Below are positions 51,935-60,431 of a stretch of 64,000 nucleotides of DNA, piece by piece. Made by a program: the position numbers and the translations under genes. How positions within the stretch are numbered: position 1 is the first letter of the stretch; every line of letters starts with the position of its first letter. The stretch comes from Oscillospiraceae bacterium (lineage in GTDB: Bacteria; Bacillota; Clostridia; Oscillospirales; Oscillospiraceae), in assembly GCA_017406005.1 (NCBI GenBank), contig JAFQZI010000151.1, positions 30,587-94,586 on the forward strand, in the 5' to 3' direction. A model generated the notes under the pieces. It saw nothing but the letters and a program-made list of their open reading frames with translations, ran no database searches and had not been told where the DNA came from.

Positions 51935-53419
51935 TTATGCGTAGGCAGAAAAAGTTTTTTCAAGATCCCGGTACAGTTCAAGATACAGTTCCATGCTGCG
52001 CCGGTAAAGCTCATGGTTTGCCTCATCAGGCTCATGGAATCTCGTAATTGCCACCGTTTTTTCAACTGCTTCCTGATAGGAACTGTAAATGCCGCAGCCA
52101 ATCCCAGCAAGGATAGCAGCCCCCAGCGTTGTCGCCGTGTCGGATGCAGGCACCTGAATGGGCTTGCCCGTCACATCGGACTTGATCTGCGTCCACAAAA
52201 CAGAGTTTGAGGATCCGCCCATTGCATTCATGATACTGACTTTTGCCCCAACTTCTTCCGCAACCCGCAGGTTATGCTCCAGAGCAAACGCTACGCCTTC
52301 CAGTACAGCGCGGATCATATGGCCGCGTGTTTTATCATAGCTAAGGCCGTAGAAAACACCCTTTGCATCCGGATTCCAGATCGGGGAACGTTCTCCTGCC
52401 ATATACGGCAAAAAGACAACTCCATCCGCTCCTGCCGGAATTCTTTCCGCCTCGGCTGTCAGCTCATCAAAGCTCAGCCCGTTCCCGAGCTCCTGACGGA
52501 ACCATTTCAACGCTCCGCCTCCGCCAACTGTACCGCCCTGAAGCAAGTACATACCGGGAACAACGTGCGGGCTGAGGATCAGGCTTTTATGGGCAAGAGC
52601 CTCATTGAGGCAAATGCTCATCCCGCCGGCCTGCCCACCCTGTTCCTGCGTCTGCCCAGGGAGGTATACTCCGGCACCGAGTGTTCCGCACGCGGCATCC
52701 AGCCCTCCTGCGACAACAGGCGTTTCCTCTTTCAGCCCGGTGAGGCGGGATGCTTCTCCGGAAACCCGCCCAATAATCTTATCACACGGATAAACTTCCG
52801 GAATCAAGCCCGGATCGATGCCCAGCTCAGAAGCAAGAGACCGATCCACTTCTATTTTATGGAGATCGAAGAACTGCAGGCCGTACAGCTGGGAAACATC
52901 CTGACTGAAAACGCCTGTAAGCCTGTACGCAATAAAGCTGTTGCTCTGCAGAAAACGGAAGGTCCGGTTATAGATCTCCGGATGCTCTTCCCGGAACCAG
53001 ATCATTTTCGGTGCGCTGTAGGAGGGAAGAAAATCATTCCCGGCGATATCAAAAACAGTATCTTCCCCGAGCTGCGTTTTCACACGCAAGCAGATTTCCT
53101 TCGCACGCGTATCCATCCAGATGGGTGTTCTGGCGAGAACGGCTCCCTCCCTGTCAACAGGGATAGCCGACCAGCTCTGCCCGTCAATACCGATACAGCA
53201 GATCCTGTCTGCCTCAATACCCGGGGCGGAAAGAACTTCCCGAATTCCTTTGCAGACAGCTTCCCACCATTCCTCCGCATCCTGCTCTACCCATCCGGGG
53301 AGCGGATAATAGACCGCGTATGGCTGATTGGACTGGGCCAGAACCCGACCTTCTTCGCTGAAAACCGCCACTTTGCAGGCAGAAGTCCCGATATCGATAC
53401 CCAAAAGGAGTGCTTCCAT
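51935..53419 (-). CDS. FGGY-family carbohydrate kinase (xylulokinase-like)
   Basis: 494 residues. The N-terminal LLGIDIGTSACKVAVFSEEGRVLA is the phosphate-1 loop; IGIDGQSWSAIPVD and GGLDAACGTLGAGVY follow. The C-terminal part carries the ATP site (FLPYMAGERSPIWNPDAKGVFYGL, NAMGGSSNSVLWTQI). Closest in pattern to xylulokinases. GGAGGAG upstream sets the start at 53419. It is the first gene after a consensus promoter and the 14-bp palindrome, thus directly under the LacI-type repressor. The sugar could be a ketopentose or related ketose. Confidence 0.9.
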   Translation of the reverse strand: MEALLLGIDIGTSACKVAVFSEEGRVLAQSNQPYAVYYPLPGWVEQDAEEWWEAVCKGIREVLSAPGIEADRICCIGIDGQSWSAIPVDREGAVLARTPIWMDTRAKEICLRVKTQLGEDTVFDIAGNDFLPSYSAPKMIWFREEHPEIYNRTFRFLQSNSFIAYRLTGVFSQDVSQLYGLQFFDLHKIEVDRSLASELGIDPGLIPEVYPCDKIIGRVSGEASRLTGLKEETPVVAGGLDAACGTLGAGVYLPGQTQEQGGQAGGMSICLNEALAHKSLILSPHVVPGMYLLQGGTVGGGGALKWFRQELGNGLSFDELTAEAERIPAGADGVVFLPYMAGERSPIWNPDAKGVFYGLSYDKTRGHMIRAVLEGVAFALEHNLRVAEEVGAKVSIMNAMGGSSNSVLWTQIKSDVTGKPIQVPASDTATTLGAAILAGIGCGIYSSYQEAVEKTVAITRFHEPDEANHELYRRSMELYLELYRDLEKTFSAYA

Positions 53420-53436
53420 GCTTCTCCTCCGCAAGA

Positions 53437-53450
53437 GCGAACCGGTTCGC
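53437..53450. promoter_or_regulatory. LacI-type operator
   Basis: GCGAACCGGTTCGC, a perfect 14-bp palindrome with a central CG, typical of LacI/GalR-family sites. It lies about 28 bases downstream of the -10 box and before the kinase start, between the repressor gene and its target operon. Confidence 0.8.
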
Positions 53451-53477
53451 CCTTAAAGAAAAAAAAATTCTACACTG

Positions 53478-53506
53478 ATTATAGGAGATTACAAGATAAA
53501 AGTCAA
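53478..53506 (-). promoter_or_regulatory. Promoter of the kinase-AKR-GatZ operon
   Basis: On the minus strand TTGACT (53501-53506), 17 bases, TATAAT (53478-53483). The -35 box overlaps the last codons of the LacI-family gene. Confidence 0.8.
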
Positions 53507-54507
53507 TCCAATTTTTTAATGGAATTCCCGACTTCTATTCTTGTTGGCAGATTGATTTCTTCCGACCCGGCAAATCCTTCGGCGGGATCCATAGCATCCA
53601 GCAAAACCTCGACTGCTTTCTCTCCCATTGCTTTCATCGGCTGCACCACCATGGTCATCTTCGGCTTGACAATTTGAGAAAGAATCAGATTGTCAAACCC
53701 CAGAAGAGAGATATCTTCCGGACAGCGCACGGAGGATTCATTGACAGCCATCACTGCACCAAGTGTAATTTCATAGTTGGTCATAAAAACAGCAGTCGGC
53801 TTTTCTTTCAGCCCGAGAAGCTGTTTCATGCTCTCATAGCCGAACTGAATGCTCGCATTCCCGGTTTCGATCTTCCTATAAAGATCATTCAGCGAATAAC
53901 CGCGGCTGCTCATCGCTTTCGCATATCCTTCACATCTTTTACGGCCGGTATATTCCCCATTGGAACCGATAATCGCAATTTCAGAATGATTGTTTTCGAA
54001 CAGAAGTTCTATCGCAGAGCCGGCAGCGGAAATATTGTCGATTTTGACACAGGGCCTGCCTTTGACAGGCCTGTCCAGCAGAACCACCGGTATCCCCGCT
54101 TCTGCAGCAGGTGAAAGATCATGCTCCTCCCCGTTTACGGGAATCAGCAGGATTCCGTCCACCTTCTTGCTGAGCAGAAAGCGGATATTCTTCCCCTCCT
54201 GCTCTGCATGGTCTGCAGAGTCGCAGATCAGAAGGCCGTAACCGGCGGCTCTCAGCGATTCGCTGATATAACTGAGGAGCGTGCTGTTAAACAGGCTCTG
54301 AATATCATAAACAATGACGCCGATCGTTTTCGTCTTCCTGGTGGCGAGCCATCTCGCAATCTCGTTCACTTCATATCCAAGCTCATCAATGGCTTTCTCA
54401 ATGCGGATCCTGTTTTCCGGAAGAACGTTTCCTCCGTTGAGATACTTTGAGATTGTTGCCAGCGACAGGCCCGTCATCCGCCTGATATCTCTGATTGTTG
54501 CAGGCAT
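53503..54507 (-). CDS. LacI-family transcriptional regulator
   Basis: 334 residues. An N-terminal HTH (ATIRDIRRMTGLSLATISKYLNGGNVLPENRIRIEKAIDELGY) and hinge are followed by a sugar-binding-protein-like core (TIGVIVYDIQSLFNSTLLSYI, DGILLIPVN, LLGFDNLILSQIVKPKMTMV). It presumably represses the FGGY kinase operon through the palindrome at 53437-53450 until a sugar or sugar phosphate binds. It lies 11 bases after the AraM-like gene and is probably co-transcribed with it. Confidence 0.93.
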   Translation of the reverse strand: MPATIRDIRRMTGLSLATISKYLNGGNVLPENRIRIEKAIDELGYEVNEIARWLATRKTKTIGVIVYDIQSLFNSTLLSYISESLRAAGYGLLICDSADHAEQEGKNIRFLLSKKVDGILLIPVNGEEHDLSPAAEAGIPVVLLDRPVKGRPCVKIDNISAAGSAIELLFENNHSEIAIIGSNGEYTGRKRCEGYAKAMSSRGYSLNDLYRKIETGNASIQFGYESMKQLLGLKEKPTAVFMTNYEITLGAVMAVNESSVRCPEDISLLGFDNLILSQIVKPKMTMVVQPMKAMGEKAVEVLLDAMDPAEGFAGSEEINLPTRIEVGNSIKKLD

Positions 54508-54518
54508 CCTTTTTTCTC

Positions 54519-55889
54519 CTAAGCCTCCGGCGTAAAGGTTTTGTCCGCAACCTCATCCAGGATCCCGAGATCCCAGAAAAGACGCGTGCCGACATATTTA
54601 TCGCGGATATCCTTTGTCATCGTAAAGGTAGTTTTTACCTGCTCATCATCATACCCGATAATGGATGCGCTGGTCGGGAATCCGATGGACTCCATCAGTG
54701 CCCTGATCTCTGCTGAAGGCGGAAGCGTCCCGATGATACGGACAATCTCGTCCCAGTTCTTTTCTATCACGGCAAATCTGGCTTTATGCTTTGCGACGTC
54801 ATATTTATGCTCTCTGTTTTCCCCTTCGATCATTGCCTCTGCTCCCGGCCCGATAAAGGCAAGCAGTTTCCGGTTCCAGTCATCCAGAGAGAAATTCCGC
54901 ACGTATTGTTCCGCTCTTTTCCATTCGGGCTGATAGCCGCCCTTCAGGAAGTTTTCGTAAGCCATCAGCGTATACAGCGTGCCAAGCCCCGCCTGAATGC
55001 CATGCTGTTCAAACTGAGCATCTTCAAAAGCGAGGGAGCGCATATCCCAGATATGGGAAAAATAGTGTTCCATCCCCGAAGCAGGCCTTGAGACACCGGC
55101 AAAATTCATACCGATCCCGGCAATCAGGAGCCCTTCCATAACCGCGCGGACCGCATCCGGATCTCTCTCCAGCAGCTTCTCTGCCTGATTCATCACCTGG
55201 TTCAGAGCCCGCTCCACCAGGGCAGCCGTAACTTCACAATAGTCTTCACCGATGATGATTTCCGCCAGCTTCCATTCCATCAGGCTCGTGATCTTTGCCA
55301 GCATATCACCAACTCCGGCGCGCAGCAGATGCATCGGAGCATTGCAGAGAATATCCAGATCCCCGATCACGCCCCACGCCGCCGTGCTGTAGAGAGAAGT
55401 TTTCAATCCGTCCCTATCCATGGAAGAAGTACCGGATACAAACCCATCCATTGAAGGCGCAGTAGCAACGATGATATATTTCATGCCTGTTGCACGGGCA
55501 AGCATTTTGCCGGTATCATTGATAACACCCGATCCGATGCCGATAATCGCATCACAGCTGTAATCGAAGTGCATCAGCGCAGAGCCGACGGTATATTCTG
55601 TCGGCCTCACGGGCGAAATAGGAAATACATATTCCGCATAGGGAATCCCGACATCCGCCAGCACCTTGCAGACCGCTTCACCGGCTGCTGCATAGGTATC
55701 GTGCCCGGAGAGAAGAAACGGCTTCTTTGCTCCGATTTCTTCGAGAAGAGCCGGCAGGGCTTTTACGGCGCCTTTTTCTATAACCACCTTTGCCACACCG
55801 AGCGAATGCCTTTTGCCGCAGGCGCAGTCGAACTCCCCGAGCTGAATCAGGTCCTTCAGATCGATTGTCTTGATTTCTTCTACTGTCAT
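54519..55889 (-). CDS. AraM/EgsA-like sn-glycerol-1-phosphate dehydrogenase
   Basis: 456 residues. Iron-containing-dehydrogenase fold: the NAD site has IIGIGSGVINDTGKMLA and ATAPSMDGFVSGTSSMDRDG; metal ligands are Asp in LLRAGVGDML and His in MEHYFSHIWDM and QFEQHGIQAGLG. EgsA reduces dihydroxyacetone phosphate to glycerol-1-phosphate; AraM homologues occur in sugar operons in Firmicutes, where their true substrate is often unclear. The start at 55889 is chosen (AGGGGA upstream); the long frame to 56045 overlaps the divergent gene. It leads the AraM-LacI transcription unit. Confidence 0.88.
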   Translation of the reverse strand: MTVEEIKTIDLKDLIQLGEFDCACGKRHSLGVAKVVIEKGAVKALPALLEEIGAKKPFLLSGHDTYAAAGEAVCKVLADVGIPYAEYVFPISPVRPTEYTVGSALMHFDYSCDAIIGIGSGVINDTGKMLARATGMKYIIVATAPSMDGFVSGTSSMDRDGLKTSLYSTAAWGVIGDLDILCNAPMHLLRAGVGDMLAKITSLMEWKLAEIIIGEDYCEVTAALVERALNQVMNQAEKLLERDPDAVRAVMEGLLIAGIGMNFAGVSRPASGMEHYFSHIWDMRSLAFEDAQFEQHGIQAGLGTLYTLMAYENFLKGGYQPEWKRAEQYVRNFSLDDWNRKLLAFIGPGAEAMIEGENREHKYDVAKHKARFAVIEKNWDEIVRIIGTLPPSAEIRALMESIGFPTSASIIGYDDEQVKTTFTMTKDIRDKYVGTRLFWDLGILDEVADKTFTPEA

Positions 55890-55962
55890 TTCTTTTCCCC
55901 TTTTCTTCCCTCTTATTTCGCTGAAGAGCAAAAAACACTTTTCAAAATCCTGTTGCTCCTGT

Positions 55963-55990
55963 ATTATAGCACACAGAAACGCAGATTCAA
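55963..55990 (-). promoter_or_regulatory. Promoter of the AraM-LacI unit
   Basis: On the minus strand TTGAAT (55985-55990), 16 bases, TATAAT (55963-55968). The rightward rhaM promoter probably uses TATTAT at 55962-55967, so the two -10 boxes overlap almost fully. Confidence 0.6.
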
Positions 55991-56037
55991 GTTTCCCGGA
56001 AAAATAATCATTCTGAAATCTGCAGGAGGATAAATAC

Positions 56038-56349
56038 ATGTACAAAGGATTTAAAATGAAACTCTACCCCGGTATGGAAGAGGAGTATGAAAGACGGCAC
56101 AATCTGCTCTGGCCGGAAATGCAGGAGAGCATCCATGCTCATGGGGGGAAGGATTACTCCATCTATCTTGACCGTGAGACGCTCACACTCTTCGGCAGCA
56201 TCTGGATCGACAATGAAGAGGAGTGGGCTAAACAGGCCGATGACCCCATCAACCGCAAATGGTGGGACTATATGGCTGACATTATGGAGACGAACCCCGA
56301 CAACAGCCCCGTCAGCCAGGATCTCCATCTGGTATTTCATCTTGATTGA
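56038..56349 (+). CDS. rhaM: L-rhamnose mutarotase
   Basis: 103 residues, the full length of RhaM. It interconverts alpha and beta L-rhamnose. The conserved residues are visible: Tyr in EEYERRHNLLWPEM with His, Trp in NRKWWDYM and the HL-x-F-x-LD end. GGAGG lies upstream of the ATG. It stands alone on the plus strand between the AraM and RhaB genes, facing the rhamnulokinase-fucose genes. Confidence 0.92.
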   Translation: MYKGFKMKLYPGMEEEYERRHNLLWPEMQESIHAHGGKDYSIYLDRETLTLFGSIWIDNEEEWAKQADDPINRKWWDYMADIMETNPDNSPVSQDLHLVFHLD

Positions 56350-56371
56350 CGCCAGCTGAACAAACCCCAAA

Positions 56372-56415
56372 AATAATCACGATTACATGTTTATGACGCT
56401 GTAATCGTGATTATT
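56372..56415. terminator. Bidirectional terminator between rhaM and rhaB
   Basis: AATAATCACGATTACA pairs perfectly over 16 bp with TGTAATCGTGATTATT across a 12-base loop. TTATTCTTTT follows on the plus strand and ATTTTT on the minus strand, so it ends both convergent transcripts. Confidence 0.88.
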
Positions 56416-56430
56416 CTTTTCCGGGTATTC

Positions 56431-57840
56431 TTACTGTTCCGGCGTGAAGGTTTTCACTGCAAAGGAATCAAAGATACAGGATCTCACCTCAGGTACTGAC
56501 GAGAAGACTCCGCAGGCAAGCATCTGGCAGGCTATGTTGCCGATGGCCGTTGCTTCCGTCGGCCCGGCATAGACGGTTTTTCCCGTGCTGTTTGCCGTGA
56601 GCTGATTCAGATAGTCCGCATTGGCACCGCCGCCGATAATATTGATGGCAGGGTAGCTTTGGCCCGTCATCGCTTCCAGGTTGGACAGGGATTTTTTATA
56701 GCAGTCTGCAAGGCTCTGATAGACCACGGTTGCCAGTTCTCCCGGCGTCTCCGGAACGGGCTGGCCGGACTCCGCACAAGCCTCCTGGATGGTGCCGATC
56801 ATGCTGGCCGGTGCGAAGAAACGGTGCTCATCCACATCCACACGGGACGGGAAGTCTTTCACCTCTTCCGCCATTGCGCAGAGCTGGGCATAGGAGTAAG
56901 CATCCTTCAGTTCATGCCGGACAGACTGGATCATCCAGAGGCCCATGATGTTTTTCAGGAAACGGACAGTATAGTCATATCCGCCCTCATTGGTGAAGTT
57001 GGCCGCGCGGCTCTGCTCGTTGCAGATTGCGTGATTCAGCTCAACACCGAGAAGAGACCACGTACCGGAGCTGATGTAGGCGAAATCTGCCGACTTGCTG
57101 GGAACGGCAAGGACAGCAGATGCCGTGTCGTGCGAAGGAACCATCACAACACAGCAGTCATAACCCACTTCCGCCTGTACCTCCTGCGAGAGATTGCCGA
57201 GAAGCGTTCCCGGTTTCTGAAGCGGAGTGAAAATCCTCTCAGGGAAGCCAAGCATCCGGATAAGCCCGTAATCCCAGTCTTTGGTCTCCGGGTTGACAAG
57301 CTGGCCGGTGCTGGCAATGGTGTACTCCGAGGCACGTTTTCCGGTGAGGAGGAAGTTATAATAATCGGGAGAGAGAAGCAGGGTATCCGCCTGTTCCAGC
57401 TGTTCAGGGCTTTCCTTTTTCAGCGCGGCGAGCTGATAGATGGTGTTGAAAACCTGCTTTGCGATGCCGGTTCTGGCATAGAGATCCTTTTCCGGAATAA
57501 TCTGGTAGACTTCCTTGTCTATATCAGCAGTCCTGTCATCCCGGTAACCGACGGCATTCCCGATTCTCTTTCCGGCTTTGTCAACCAGGACATAATCGAC
57601 GCCCCAGGTATCGATGCCCATATAAGCGGGAACTTTGCCGAGCTCTGCGCACTTCTTCATCCCTTCCTTGATATGGGAAAAGAGCAGTTCGGAATCCCAG
57701 CACTTATGGCCGTCAATCTCCTTCATCCCGTTTTCGAAGCGAAAGACCTCTTCCAGGATGATCTTCCCGTCTTCCAAATGGCTGAGAATGTGTCTCCCGC
57801 TGGAGGCACCGATGTCAACCGCAAGAAAATACTTTTCCAT
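56431..57840 (-). CDS. rhaB: Rhamnulokinase
   Basis: 469 residues. FGGY fold with the RhaB-type N-terminus FLAVDIGASSGRHIL, MGIDTWGVDYVLVD, VPSHDTASAVLAVP and YISSGTWSLLGVE; it phosphorylates L-rhamnulose at C1. Some homologues also use L-fuculose. The start at 57840 is five bases after the fucU stop; the site is weak, so coupling to fucU is likely. It sits with fucose, not rhamnose, isomerisation genes, so it may be the L-fuculose kinase of this pathway. Confidence 0.9.
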   Translation of the reverse strand: MEKYFLAVDIGASSGRHILSHLEDGKIILEEVFRFENGMKEIDGHKCWDSELLFSHIKEGMKKCAELGKVPAYMGIDTWGVDYVLVDKAGKRIGNAVGYRDDRTADIDKEVYQIIPEKDLYARTGIAKQVFNTIYQLAALKKESPEQLEQADTLLLSPDYYNFLLTGKRASEYTIASTGQLVNPETKDWDYGLIRMLGFPERIFTPLQKPGTLLGNLSQEVQAEVGYDCCVVMVPSHDTASAVLAVPSKSADFAYISSGTWSLLGVELNHAICNEQSRAANFTNEGGYDYTVRFLKNIMGLWMIQSVRHELKDAYSYAQLCAMAEEVKDFPSRVDVDEHRFFAPASMIGTIQEACAESGQPVPETPGELATVVYQSLADCYKKSLSNLEAMTGQSYPAINIIGGGANADYLNQLTANSTGKTVYAGPTEATAIGNIACQMLACGVFSSVPEVRSCIFDSFAVKTFTPEQ

Positions 57841-57845
57841 AACGC

Positions 57846-58304
57846 TCAGATGACACCCTTCTGGAGGATCACGTTGGCATAGACCTGCGTCTCGCCGGAC
57901 TGTAGGATGCAGTAGCACTGCCGGGCCTGTCTGTAGAACTCGAAGCGCTCGTATGCCCCGAATGCATCCGCACCGCGCTCGTCATACTTCGCAACGGTTT
58001 TCTTATAGTCTTCCCAGACAGGAATGTCCATATCCCTGTCGCATTCCATTGTTTCCATCAGCATAACCGGATGCTCAACATATTTATCCAGCGGGATGAC
58101 CTGCAAAATCGCATCCAGAAGCTCATTCACACCGTGGCCGTCCGCCCGGACGAAAACGCATTCCGTTGCACATTCATTGTTGGCTTTTGCCATGGAAGCG
58201 CCGGGGAAGTTCCCGTCACCGATGCAGATCCGATCGCCGTGGCCCATCTCACACAGCACTTTCAGAAGTTCCGGGGACAGAATGGGAGGTATATTTTTCA
58301 GCAT
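57846..58304 (-). CDS. fucU: L-fucose mutarotase / RbsD-FucU family
   Basis: 152 residues. LKNIPPILSPELLKVLCEMGHGDRICIGDGNFPG is the RbsD/FucU signature, with the His of GHGD at the active site; it speeds interconversion of sugar anomers (fucose for FucU). The start at 58304 has GGAGAAC upstream; the longer frame would read through the upstream terminator. It lies downstream of fucI, separated by 172 bases that hold a terminator and a structured repeat. Confidence 0.9.
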   Translation of the reverse strand: MLKNIPPILSPELLKVLCEMGHGDRICIGDGNFPGASMAKANNECATECVFVRADGHGVNELLDAILQVIPLDKYVEHPVMLMETMECDRDMDIPVWEDYKKTVAKYDERGADAFGAYERFEFYRQARQCYCILQSGETQVYANVILQKGVI

Positions 58305-58324
58305 AATTGTTGTTCTCCTTTTCC

Positions 58325-58352
58325 AAAAAGGGGCAGACACTTTGCCTGCCCC
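58325..58352 (-). terminator. Terminator between fucI and fucU
   Basis: On the minus strand GGGGCAG-GCAAAGTGT-CTGCCCC followed by TTTTTGG. It would cut many transcripts after fucI, so fucU and rhaB may be made at a lower level. Confidence 0.75.
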
Positions 58353-58399
58353 GGTTTTCATGTTGCTTTTCAGGTGCCTCGAATTCAGTTCACAGCTGG

Positions 58400-58454
58400 C
58401 TGCTCGCGAAGGCAACAGCAGCCCTCGATTGAACAGCTCTGTCGCGAGCTTAGA
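58400..58454. repeat. Structured dispersed repeat, copy 2
   Basis: GCTCGCGA (58402-58409) and TCGCGAGC (58442-58449) flank 32 bases whose spaced motifs match copy 1 at 40789-40842. Arms are identical; the loop differs mostly outside the shared GCA, CAG, CC-TCGATT and CTG blocks. It lies between the fucI stop and the fucI terminator. Confidence 0.6.
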
Positions 58455-58476
58455 GGAGGTTAGTCTAAACGATCAA

Positions 58477-60279
58477 TTACTTCTTGTAGAACGGGCCGAA
58501 GTTGGCGCAGGCACGGTAGTCAGCACCTTCCTTGTCCATACCGAAAGCATTCCATGCAGCCGGACGGAAGATCTTATCCAGCGGCACATTGTGCATAGCC
58601 ACCGGGATACGCAGCATGGAGGCAAAGGTGATCAGGTCCGCACCGATGTGGCCGTAGCTGATGGCGCCATGGTTGGCACCCCAGTTGTTCATGACATCGT
58701 AGGCTGACTTGAACGGGCTGCCTTCTTTTCCGTCGCAGCGCGGGGTGAACCAGGTGCACGGCCAGGTATAGTCCGTCCTCTTCCAAAGAACGTCGGTAAC
58801 TTCTGCGGGGAGCTCAACCGACCAGCCCTCAGCAATCTGGAGCATGGGGCCAAGGCCGTCTACCAGATTCAGGCGAATCATGGTCATGGGCATCTGGCAG
58901 TCCGTAACGAAACGGCTGGAGTAACCGCCGCCGCGGAAGTAACCCAGGTCGGCATAGTTCCAGGTGGTTGCAGCAAGCATGGCCTTCTGGTCTTCTTCGG
59001 TAACTTCATACCAGGGCTTCATGACGCGGTTGCCGGACGCATCCCGTGCCTGGCCGCTGGCGTCAAGCGCTGTTGCTCCGGAGTTGATCAGGTGCAGGAA
59101 GCCGCCGTTTTCCTTGGCAATGCCTTCCACTTCATAACCGGTGACGCGCTTCACGGCCTCCGGGCTCCAGAAGGTACGCACATCGGAGAACATCTGGGCC
59201 TTGTTGGTCAGGAGCTTCATGAAGAGCATGCCAAGGCCGTTGAGAACGTCATTTTCCGTGGCGAGAATATAGGGCTCACGGGCGCCGTTATGGTCAAATG
59301 TGGTGTTGAGGACTGCCTCCGGGAAGTCACAGTTGGGATAAAAATCCGTCCACTGTCTCTGGCCCTGGAAGCCGCCGGCGATCGCGTTGTGGCCGACCAT
59401 TTCCTCTTCTCTTCCCTTGGGCAGATTCGGGTTGCCGTTCATGAGGTCCTTGATGATCAGGTACATCTTCAGCGTGAAGTCCCAATCCTTATCCTTCTGC
59501 TCGCGGGAGCGCTGCAGCTCTTCGGGGTTCTTGTCAAAGCCTTCCTTGATATACTTCGCAGCCCAAGCTTTCAGCTTTTCGAGTTCCTTCTCGTCGTAGA
59601 TGCCTTCCGTCATGCGGCGGATCACTTCGACCTCGTCGACAGATTCCACGCGCATGCCGAGATACTCTTCGATGAACTTGCTGTCAATGATGGAGCCTCC
59701 GATGCCCATGCAGATCGAACCGATCTGGAGGTAGCTCTTGCCGCGCATGGTGGCAACCGCAACGGCGGCGCGGGCGAAGCGGAGCAGCTTTTCTTTTACG
59801 TCTTCGGGAATAACGGTATCATCCGCATCCTGCACATCATGCCCGTAGATGCCGAAAGCAGGCAGACCTTTCTGTGCATAGGTGGCGAGCACGGAAGCGA
59901 GATACACTGCGCCGGGGCGTTCGGTGGCATTCAGGCCCCATACAGCCTTGATGGTATTGCGGTCCGTATCCATGGTTTCGGAACCGTAGCACCAGCACGG
60001 CGTTACGGAAAGGGTAATGGCAACGCCTTCTTTACGGAATTTTGCTTCACAGGCAGCTGCCTCTGCAACACGGCCGATCGTAGTGTCGGCGATGACTACC
60101 TTCACAGGTTCGCCGTTGGAGTAACGCAGATTCTCCTCAAACAGCCTGGCTGCAGACTTTGCCATGTTCATGGTCTGGTCTTCCAGGCTTTCACGCACTC
60201 TCAGCGGGCCGCGACGGCCGTCAATAATCGGGCGGATACCGATTACAGGGTAGTCACCGATATAACGATTTTTTGCCAT
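58477..60279 (-). CDS. fucI: L-fucose isomerase
   Basis: 600 residues, the full length of FucI. It converts L-fucose to L-fuculose and often D-arabinose to D-ribulose, with Mn2+. The N-terminal [23 protein letters not shown] and [15 protein letters not shown] are family hallmarks; the metal and catalytic Glu/Asp lie in the [19 protein letters not shown] to [14 protein letters not shown] region. GGAGAAC precedes the ATG. First gene of the fucI-fucU-rhaB run. Confidence 0.95.
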   Translation of the reverse strand: MAKNRYIGDYPVIGIRPIIDGRRGPLRVRESLEDQTMNMAKSAARLFEENLRYSNGEPVKVVIADTTIGRVAEAAACEAKFRKEGVAITLSVTPCWCYGSETMDTDRNTIKAVWGLNATERPGAVYLASVLATYAQKGLPAFGIYGHDVQDADDTVIPEDVKEKLLRFARAAVAVATMRGKSYLQIGSICMGIGGSIIDSKFIEEYLGMRVESVDEVEVIRRMTEGIYDEKELEKLKAWAAKYIKEGFDKNPEELQRSREQKDKDWDFTLKMYLIIKDLMNGNPNLPKGREEEMVGHNAIAGGFQGQRQWTDFYPNCDFPEAVLNTTFDHNGAREPYILATENDVLNGLGMLFMKLLTNKAQMFSDVRTFWSPEAVKRVTGYEVEGIAKENGGFLHLINSGATALDASGQARDASGNRVMKPWYEVTEEDQKAMLAATTWNYADLGYFRGGGYSSRFVTDCQMPMTMIRLNLVDGLGPMLQIAEGWSVELPAEVTDVLWKRTDYTWPCTWFTPRCDGKEGSPFKSAYDVMNNWGANHGAISYGHIGADLITFASMLRIPVAMHNVPLDKIFRPAAWNAFGMDKEGADYRACANFGPFYKK

Positions 60280-60325
60280 AAGAAGTTCTCCTTTGTTTCA
60301 TTAATTTTTTTATTTTGATAGACTG

Positions 60326-60354
60326 ATTATAGCATTGACTTCTTTCCGGGGCAA
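60326..60354 (-). promoter_or_regulatory. Promoter of fucI
   Basis: On the minus strand TTGCCC (60349-60354), 17 bases, TATAAT (60326-60331). The -35 is imperfect, consistent with regulated expression; no clear operator palindrome was found. Confidence 0.6.
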
Positions 60355-60380
60355 GCGGTTTTCCAAAAAAAGCACGGAGA

Positions 60381-60424
60381 AAAAGAAAAAGCACTCTGCA
60401 GGAGAATTCCCGACCGCAGAGTGC
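60381..60424 (-). terminator. Terminator of the plsY-hslO operon
   Basis: On the minus strand GCACTCTGC (60416-60424) pairs with GCAGAGTGC (60391-60399) followed by TTTTTCTTTTT. Confidence 0.85.
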
Positions 60425-60431
60425 AGGGATT

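Noticed and set aside
52274-53677. 467-codon plus-strand frame opposite the FGGY kinase and LacI genes
   Set aside because: It crosses two well-supported genes and the operator region and shows no domain.
59092-60318. 408-codon plus-strand frame opposite fucI
   Set aside because: Shadow of fucI on the other strand; no recognisable domain.
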